A stretch of 64,000 bases of DNA, from positions 26,789,501 to 26,853,500 of the forward strand of contig CM055315.2 in assembly GCA_029255685.2 (NCBI GenBank). The letters are read 5' to 3'. Below are positions 56,209 to 64,000 of the stretch, one piece after another (position 1 is the first letter of the stretch; every line of letters starts with the position of its first letter). The stretch is from Silene conica. Its lineage: Eukaryota; Streptophyta; Magnoliopsida; Caryophyllales; Caryophyllaceae. The notes beneath the pieces are model-generated. The model was not told where the DNA came from. It saw nothing but the letters and a program-made list of their open reading frames with translations, and did no database searches. The translations under genes were made by a program, and so were the position numbers.

Positions 56209-58629
56209 ACTAGGTTGTTTGCATGCTTTCCGTTTACGTTTTTACGGAGTTATAGTGATAACAAAATAAAATTGGTATTTTCGTTTAAATATATGATATG
56301 CACGAAATTATTTAGCATTAATACCTACTGTTTCTAAAATGTTTTTAGAATATTTGGAATATATTTTGCATGAAGATTGTTCTTTGGTATTTTAATTTCG
56401 GTTTTATTGATTTTTAATGGTTAAAAATGTTTATTTTTTGGGAAAAATAGTTAAAATAAGCTTTTGGCCGAGATTTTTCAGTATGTTATCACATGTATAT
56501 CCTATGTTATGAATATGAATTTTCGTAAATTATGGACTTATAAAACGTGTGATATGAATTTTAAGGGTTAAAATGCAATAAGATGAATAAAAATGGGTTA
56601 AATTAGTTATATTATGAATTTGACTATAAAAATTTATGAGTATGTCACATGAAATATTTTAAATATATGTTGAATTTTCCAGAAGTTTATCTCAAATATT
56701 GCAATATTATAGATTTTTAATGTAAAAATCGGGTAATTAGTGACATTATTTCGACTTTAATAGTTTAAGTTGGAATTTGGCCATAAAAATTTAACACGAT
56801 GTCATATATATTATTTCCAGCATGTATAAAAATTTCGAGATTTTTATCTTATTTTATGCTTGAGAAATAATTTTAAAGGTTAAAATCGTACGATATATGA
56901 CGAAAATCGTTAAAACTTGCAATAGTTGTTAAAATGGCCGAAAAATTTAACCCATAATAGTCATATATGATATGTTCATCACGAAAATATTCTTGGGAGC
57001 CAAAAGTTTCAGTTTTAATTTAATTTTAAATTGTTAAAAGTTGCATTTAAAATTAAATAAAAGGAGTCATGCATTTAAAATTTCGGCTATTGGACAGTGT
57101 GCCAATTAATTTTCTGTCCATTTTGTGTTCTTAAAGTGTTTTGAAAAGTGTAAAAATTTTATTAGTATTTTATTTGCATTTATGGAGTTAATTATTGAAT
57201 TTTCCGACTTAAAATGCTCGTTTTACGTATTATTTTCGAAATAATGTTAAAACCGTATAAATACTAATATTTGTAAGGTTCTGAAATTTTAAGAACATTC
57301 TGGAATTTTCAAAATTTGAATTTTGAATTTTCGAAATTTTTATGACTCTTTTGGATTTTTATATTATTTTTCCCGTAAAACCGAGTAATACCGAACAATA
57401 TTAAAATATATTAAGTTAAGTCATGTTCAAAGTTTGAGTAAGACTAAATTTTGAAACCTATAAGAGTTGGGATGATTAACTTAAGGATGAATACCGATTC
57501 ATATATTGCATAGTGTTGTTAAATGTTAAAACACGCGATTCCATAAACCGAGGTATACGATAACTATTTATTTTATTGATATTTAAATAGGACGATTTGG
57601 CTTAGGATTTGCATGATAGTTCATATATTTATAAGCATTGCATATTTTAATTAGGAATGTCATGATTTTATTTACGTAATTTTGGGAATTATGTAATTTA
57701 CTTAGTATGGCCTTAGTTTTAATCGGTATTTCCCGTAATGTAAGGGGTTACCGATTGGGTTGTAATTTTATGATCTCGTATCACCCAATTGCAATTTAAT
57801 TCTATTTTATAATGTATAAAGTAGACTAGAATAGTTGTAATATTTGTAAAATCCGTAGTTCCTTGAAGACGGTGCCATTCGGAAAGGAGTTCCGACAAGA
57901 CGGTGTTTACCTCGAAGTGCGTGCCTCGTGAAATTCAAGGGACCAAAGGAGTTGGTTTCCGAATTTGTACTTTTATTATTTCTTTTCTAGGAAAGGCCAT
58001 ACTAGGGTTTATTTTATGCTTTTATTTTGCTTTTTATATGTTTGCATGCATAGCCAAATCGTCATATATCGTCTCATGCATTTTCGATTTAGTCGACCTA
58101 GTCATTTATTTTATCGATAATTCACCGACTTAGTTCACTTAAACGAAGATAGATAATAATTTGACTAGATCTCTTACATATAAATATTGAGACTTAGCCT
58201 TACCAAAAAGTACGGACCCATGAATCCCTTCTTCACAAGGACGTAGGCTCGGCTACACCGGGGTACTAAAATTGTCACGTTGGGTAAGTGGGGTAATAAG
58301 ATTACACCTTGAAATTTGGTTGATCGTAACCGTAGTTGCAATAAGTTCGGGCTAAAGACGATTTTTAGAAAATTGTCGACCGAGAGTTCTAAGGTAGAAC
58401 CGATTAAAGGGTTAATCCACCAAATTATTATACCGATACGGGTTGAATCGGCTACACCGTGCCCGGATTAGTATGGGTTTGGGTCTCGGGATTGTTTACT
58501 TAATTGGGTAAGAGATCATTAAGTAAATAACTAATTAACTTGTTTAAGTTTTTAGTTTAAATTATGAATTTTAAAATGATATTGTTTTATTTCCTTCATT
58601 TTATTGTAGTTTAATTTTCAACATCGTCA
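56209..58629 (+). other. Long untranslated leader of the Copia element
   Basis: No gene. AT-rich for 1.7 kb, then a more mixed part homologous to the leader at 1-330 (minus strand). A TTTTCTAG / GAAAGGCCATACTAG junction near 57990 may be a splice acceptor. Confidence 0.6.
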
Positions 58630-59545
58630 ATGGCAACCAACGCTCCACCTCTCACTAACGTTTCATAGCTTCGGTCCTTTATGGATCGTTGCAAACTCGA
58701 TAAGCATGGTTCCAATTTTAAGGATTGGGATGCGCAATTACTTTTGGCCGCTCAAGGTGACGATAAGAGTCGTTACCTATCCGAAGCCGCTCCTCCCGCT
58801 CCGACCGCTCGTTCATCGGTCCAAAATCGTGAGGCCTATGAAGCCTACATGAAAGAGTCCTCCGCTCTTAAAATGTGCTCATCTTCTCCATGGAGCCGGA
58901 TCTCCAAAGGAGTATGATTAAGTTGACCACATCGTATGAGATATACACCAAGCTTGCGACCATGTTTTCGCAAACTCCAAGGGTGATCCAATATGAGGCG
59001 GCTTCCGCCTTCTTTGACATTACGTTCAAGGAAGGACAAAAGATAAGCCCTCATGTGCTCAAACTCGTTGAGCTCGCGGAGACTCTAAAAGCGCAAGACG
59101 TTGATGTACCGACTCTCTCATTATTGACCGAGTTCTTCACTCGCTCAATAAGGTTAAAGCGTATGCTCAATTCCGGGTGAATTTCAATATGCGAAACCAA
59201 GAGACCACGTTGGATGAGTTGCATAAGATGCTCGTCCAAGCCGAAAGGGACATGGGACTTCATGTAAGTTCCACCAAGGATGTTTTAAACATCGAAAAGA
59301 AAGGGAAAATGAGCTTCAAAAGGAATGCCTTTAAAGGCAAGGGCAAGAAAACGTTCAAGCCCAAAGCGACCAAAGAAAAGACCTTTTCGAAAGGCGTTTC
59401 CACCTTATCTTCAAAGGTTGAAGACACGTGCCTTTATTGCACGAAGTTAAGTCTTAGGAAACGGAATTGCCCCAAATACTTGACCGATCTCAAAAGTGGA
59501 AAGGCTCTTACCGTAGGTAATAATTCTCGTTTAAAATTCATGTAA
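58630..59545 (+). pseudogene. gag: Copia gag, stop and two frameshifts
   Basis: ATG 58630, interrupted by TAG at 58666. Coding resumes as FMDRCKLDKHGSNFKDWDAQ (typical Copia gag N-terminus), shifts frame near 58880 (continuing FSMEPDLQRSMIKLTTSYEI), and shifts again near 59170 (FNMRNQETTLDELHKMLVQAE). A basic Lys-rich stretch follows, then a zinc knuckle that has lost its histidine and glycine (CLYCTKLSLRKRNC). No protease follows. The protein cannot be made whole. Confidence 0.85.
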
Positions 59546-62009
59546 TTTTGTCAACTTTTGTATGGCGATACATGTTGTTGACTATCACCCCTTTTAAATT
59601 GTTTTAAAGGGGCACCTTATAATGATAAGGGCAAGGAAAGGGAAGCGTTAGGTTCCTTACTTTGATGGCTACGGTAGCATCCAATTGATCGAAGACTTGA
59701 AGAGCTAGGCTCTAATTTTCATATCGTCTTCTTTCATATTTTGCATTTTATTTGTGGAACAATTTATTTTCTTGTAAGACAAGGATTAAAATCCTAAAGC
59801 AATGGTTGTAATTTTGGATATTGGTGACTTGGTTTTCAACCCGAGTCACTACTTTTGTTCTTAATCAAAGTCTTGATTTCTCGAAATAAATTGCATACCT
59901 TGTTAAAACATGAATAATGGTGATTTTATCACGCAATAAACATTGATACGATCAAAATAATGTAATCAAAGTGTTGATTAAAACGGAGAACTACGCCCTA
60001 TGAGATACTTTCAATCAAAATGAGACAACATTAGTTCATTATAAGATTTTCATTTTAAGTGAAAATGAGAATGTATTCATCACACCTATAAAACTTCAAA
60101 CATTCATATGCATTGGTTAATCGAAATAACTATCCTTATACGAATAAAACTTATTGTTAGAAGGATAGAGTGGGAGAAAATATTTCATTTCGCTCGCAAA
60201 CCAATGATGAAAATAAAGGATCTTAGAGAAGATTCCTACATGGGAGTCTTAAGAAGAGCCCTAAATGAATTGAAGAAACTACGAGGGGACACTGAAGAAA
60301 CTACGGGAGGACACTCGAAGAAAGGTTCTTTATATTCATTGTTTCAAAGAGAGGAGACATATGAAACCCCGTATGAATTCGGAAGGAATATCGGCTCCTT
60401 GAGATAATGATTTTTTAAAGATTATAAGATAATAGAGGAGAAATCATCTATCTATACGGGAGGAAAGACCGGTTCCTTAATAAATGATTTTTCTAAGTTT
60501 ATAAGATAAAAGAGAAGAAATCATCTCAATTCTGTCAATGTAGTTATAAGGAAATTATCATGTCATATTCGTCTCGAGGAAACGAAGACATGAAAAGAGG
60601 GTGATGATTGATTGAATGAAAATAGATCACTATAGGGATAGTGATAGTAATAATGATTCAAGTGATAAATAAAGATTTACATGCAAGAAATGAAAGGTTC
60701 ATTTAAGAGATCGAGTAATATTGATTTTAGTGGGAGCAATATTCATTAAAAGAATTAAGCCTACCATTTAGAGAGGATGGATGATTCTTTAAAGGAGTAA
60801 AGAATAAGAGGTTTTCAATTCTAGATGATCAAATACCTTATATCATACGATGATGGAGCTTTACGGGAAGGTTTATTATATTGATAATAAAAGGTCGCCC
60901 ATTAGAGATCAATGTGGTTAGATATGAATAACCTAGCCAAGATGTTTGAAAATAATTAAGTGATGAAATCATTAACAACTACAATATAGATTTCAGCACA
61001 TGCGTGACTAAATAATTTCGAGTGATTCTTTAATCCGTCTAATATATCAATACGTCACGAGTTATAAGATAACAGTGGGAGCTTTCCTCAGGAAAGGAAA
61101 CTCAAAATCTAGAAAGGGTTCTAGATATGTGCTCAAATAAGATCATATTATGTGAGATAATATGAGTCGGAAGGAGACCAAAATTTGTAAGTTTTGCAAT
61201 CATGAATAAAAGGCTTATTCGCAAAACACTAATACAAATAGATGATCGTACATCAAATGCAATGAAATAGTATTGACTGTTTTTGCATAACAATGTCATT
61301 TGAGTTATGATTAACTCAAGATGAAAGATACTTTGTCGAAATCCAAATGGGTTGTGAGAGACAATATTGAACCCCATAAGTGAACTTGATTGACTTAGTA
61401 TAGCCCCTAGCCGCTTACATGAGGTGACATCTCAAAGCGACTAGAATGTGAGGCGATTGATGGCAAGTTCAAGTGTCAGAGAGTCATATGTGATGACTAG
61501 TCGATCACATAGGCAGACTGCAAGAGACACTCTGTCGGGCAAAGTGACCGCTTATAGAGTTCTGGAAATTTTATAATAGCCGGGTCGTGGCAAGAGCTGC
61601 TATAGTATTCTTGTGAGTCAATTCTTAGACTAAAGACTACTCTCCCAAGATGGTACAGTTTAGGCATAAACTTGATCCATTCTCTACGACTTTTCGTAAC
61701 TGGAGTCAAATGGGATTGCTGTGGGTTGTGACTGACTGTGACTAGTTGAAGGAAGTAGTGCGATAGAAATTGTCCACCCCTTGTCAGGGTTGTTCAAATC
61801 TCAAGGCCACTCGAGGAGAAGTTAACTGGAAATGCGTGGCCACGCTCGGAAGGTATCTATGGTAGATAATTCCGGTCAGACAGTTATTCTCCAGATCGAC
61901 AAAACCACTCATGATATGATCGAATGCAAGTACGACCTTAGAGAGACACCTTGCATTGAGTGGGAGATTGTAATAGGACAAGAGAATTGGTGACGCACAC
62001 TTGTCGAGG
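59546..62009 (+). other. Non-coding body where pol would be
   Basis: No integrase, reverse transcriptase or RNase H motif in any frame; the longest frame (60108-60407) is a Lys/Arg/Glu-rich unrecognised peptide. GTGGGAG, the polypurine core, recurs at about 60170, 60731, 61076 and 61964, ahead of the true tract. Confidence 0.7.
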
Positions 62010-62021
62010 ACAAGTGGGAGA
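62010..62021 (+). other. Polypurine tract of the Copia element
   Basis: CAAGTGGGAGAT directly before TGTTGGG of the 3' LTR. Confidence 0.85.
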
Positions 62022-62022
62022 T

Positions 62023-63278
62023 TGTTGGGAAATGTGTCCTCAACAATAGTGCGATCACGTAATTAAATCTCATGACGAGAATGCGCAAGGGATGATACGA
62101 ATTATATTAGTCAACTGACCAACATTAATCGGTAATGATTGGCTAGCTAGAGTTTGACATTACTGTCGTATGACGGTGGTGGTCAGTTGATCCCTTTAGG
62201 TCACACCTATAGGACAATTCCCTTAATTGATAAAGTGATCAAATGTATATTGATACGATTTGATCATATTCCTTAAACTCGTATACCGAGAAATCAGAGG
62301 TTAAATCTTAATGTAAGATTTATGTTTGAAATTGAAATGTGTCAATTGTCAAACAATAAACGATTTTTATGAAATATCGTAATTAGAATGAATCGGGTTA
62401 AAATTATACAAAAGTTGTAAATCGTATTGACGATTATTGAAAATGACCATTTTATATATTAGTAATTTCGAATTACTTGTCAAATTATTAAATATGATTT
62501 ATTTAATTTATAAATGATATTTATTTGATAAATAGGCATTTTTAAATTAAAACAATTGTTTCTTATGATTGTGACATTTTATGTCACACATATACAATTG
62601 TACAAATGACAAACTTAAAATGGATGTACATTTTAACCCAAAAGTGACGGTTTGGGGTGGGTGGTTTATGGAGTGTTTAAGCATCTTAAGACACTCAATA
62701 AACACCATCATTATGTTACTCTTGAAAAGAGAACCTAGAGCCACCCTAAGTGTTTTGGTAAGACCAAAAGCACTCCTTGGTGCTTCCCCATAAGAACAAC
62801 ACGGCAAACACACCAAGCATACTATCAATGTGAATTTGTTGAAGTGTGATTCATTCCAACTTATCTTAGTTTTCAAGTGTGAGAAAACCATAATAAAACC
62901 TCTAATATTATTTCATTACATATGAATATAATAGGATTATATTAGCATTACTACAATTGAAATAATATTCTCATATTATTTATTCTAATAAGAGATTGGA
63001 ATATAGAGTTTAAGGAGAACCGATTATAACACCTAGCTAGTGTATGTTTCGATTTAAGGGGTTGTTTTGGGTGCATCACGAAGGGGGTATTCTTGTTGAG
63101 TACTAGGAGGATCATCGTTGTTATATATTCGGACCGTGAGTAAGGGTTCGAAAACTCTCTTATTTCCGCATTATTAAGCATGCATAAGATCACATAAATA
63201 AGTTAATTAAAATGTTAATTAAAGTATTTTGATTAGTATGACTAAATATTTAGTTTATGAGTAACTAAAAACCCAACA
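62023..63278 (+). repeat. 3' LTR of the Copia element
   Basis: 1256 bp; four bases shorter than the 5' LTR (one GATT repeat less near 62227) and otherwise almost identical. Confidence 0.92.
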
Positions 63279-63283
63279 CTCAG
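63279..63283. other. Target-site duplication CTCAG, right copy
   Basis: Matches 54929-54933. Confidence 0.9.
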
Positions 63284-64000
63284 AGAGCCTGTAACGAATT
63301 TCGTGATTTTCCAGCCCCTTCTAAATTTCACAAATCGACATACAATCTTCAATAATTGCTACAAGTATGATTTGCCCAACATTATAAACATCCAATACTA
63401 CTATCCTAACAGCACACAAATCCCATAACAATTCTCAAATGATTATATCGAGTATCCGTCGGAAAATGTGTAAATTTTCAGAAAACCACATAAGAGCATA
63501 TGAACATCAACAAGCATGAATTCATCTCAATAAAACATTCCTAATCATGTTACTAAGTCCTTTAAACATTATTCTTTAACAAAATCAGAAACTAATCATA
63601 AGAACACATCAAACTTGCTAATATACACATAAAGGCCGAGTTTCTCATTATCGTCACCTTTCAAACGATTCCGGCTAAAGATCCTCCTCTACCAAGTAGC
63701 TATCAATGTCCGGGTTGTCCAATCCTTCACCTACAAACACGAAAAACGGGTTTAAGGCCTCAAAAACGGAATTCAAGGAAAACAGCCCCATTTTCGAAGT
63801 TAAGGATTTGCAAAATGAAAGTGATAGATGGCTTGGAAATCGAATGAGGATTCCGAAAATGTTATCGTTACCTCGATTTGGTTAACGGATGATGGAGAAA
63901 AGCTCAAAAGAAGATGTTAACAATGGAGGTTTTTGTGAGAATTGTTTTACAGTGAAATGTTTGAGGATGGAAGACAATATGTCGACTAAAGGGTTTATGG
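63284..64000 (-). repeat. Chromovirus 5' LTR, second segment, cut by window end
   Basis: Continues the LTR after the Copia insertion; aligns with 47349-48060 of the other LTR with few differences. About 240 bases of this LTR should lie beyond the window. Confidence 0.88.

Larger units (their letters stand above)
54934..63278 (+). mobile_element. Young non-autonomous Copia element with gag remnant and no pol
   Basis: 8345 bp: 5' LTR 54934-56193, primer site, 2.4-kb leader, broken gag (58630-59545), 2.5 kb without pol, polypurine tract, 3' LTR 62023-63278, CTCAG on both sides. LTRs differ at about nine substitutions and one 4-bp indel by eye, so insertion is recent even though gag is already damaged and pol absent. 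It must therefore have moved with proteins from a related element; the family member at 1-3204 is one relative. Confidence 0.9.
45386..64000 (-). mobile_element. Tekay-type chromovirus (Gypsy), minus strand, runs off window
   Basis: 3' LTR 45386-48299, polypurine tract, integrase with chromodomain, RNase H, reverse transcriptase, protease, gag, primer site 52957-52968, and 5' LTR starting at 52969, split by a Copia element (54934-63278) and continuing past 64000. Order gag-PR-RT-RH-INT with a C-terminal chromodomain and ~2.9-kb LTRs fits the Tekay clade. The LTRs differ at perhaps one to two positions per hundred by eye plus repeat-length changes. The coding region has three stops and one frameshift. 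It inserted into the older Gypsy element; TCCTC (45381-45385) is the likely duplication, its partner off-window. Confidence 0.9.

Noticed and set aside
60108-60407. 99-aa charged ORF in the Copia body as a possible new protein
   Set aside because: No motif, no clear start context and located where relatives carry pol; treated as chance frame in purine-rich sequence.

Overview
The window is nuclear DNA of a flowering plant, most likely a eudicot. It is AT-rich and has spliced, degenerate plant transposases, plant LTR retrotransposon families (Sirevirus, Copia, Tekay-type chromovirus), hAT and MULE-OTU DNA transposons, MITEs, and one ordinary plant receptor-like kinase gene. The species cannot be named from the sequence; Caryophyllales is only a guess. 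There are no bacterial genes, operons, rRNAs or confident tRNAs.

Layout. 1-3204: 5' end of a minus-strand Copia-type element inserted into a decayed hAT transposase (3205-5945). 5947-9949: decayed minus-strand MULE transposase with a C-terminal OTU-like domain, plus a palindromic 32-bp repeat array. 9950-21459: a young, complete Sirevirus with 1486/1485-bp LTRs, TSD AAAAC, gag, pol and an intact env-position ORF of 515 aa. 21465-24433: AT-rich DNA with a MITE. 24434-28571: a complete hAT with matching TIRs and 8-bp target duplication, but a frameshifted transposase. 29883-31727: the only host gene, an intronless SPARK-type receptor-like kinase. 31728-33648: MITEs. 33649-35369: a probable poly(A) retroposon. 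35471-36622: a solo LTR. 37718-41174 and 42073-44577: two Gypsy LTRs of one family in opposite orientations. 45386-64000: a minus-strand Tekay-type chromovirus whose 5' LTR is split by a recent gag-only Copia element (54934-63278) and runs off the window.

How the parts relate. This is a nest of insertions. Target duplications and LTR similarity give a partial order: the two Copia-type elements with nearly identical LTRs (Sirevirus and 54934-63278) are the youngest; the Tekay element is older; the hAT and MULE remains at the left are older still. One hAT end supplies the stop codon of a truncated unknown ORF (5944-6345).

The most unusual signal is in the LTRs of the Tekay element. About ten copies of a 20-nt core are each flanked by their own, mutually different, inverted arms, so most units can fold into a hairpin whose stem sequence changes but stays paired. 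Two further hairpin families in the same LTR show the same behaviour, and the Sirevirus carries a 23-bp palindrome three times in gag and pol with one compensatory pair change. These were all read by eye and need a covariation test.
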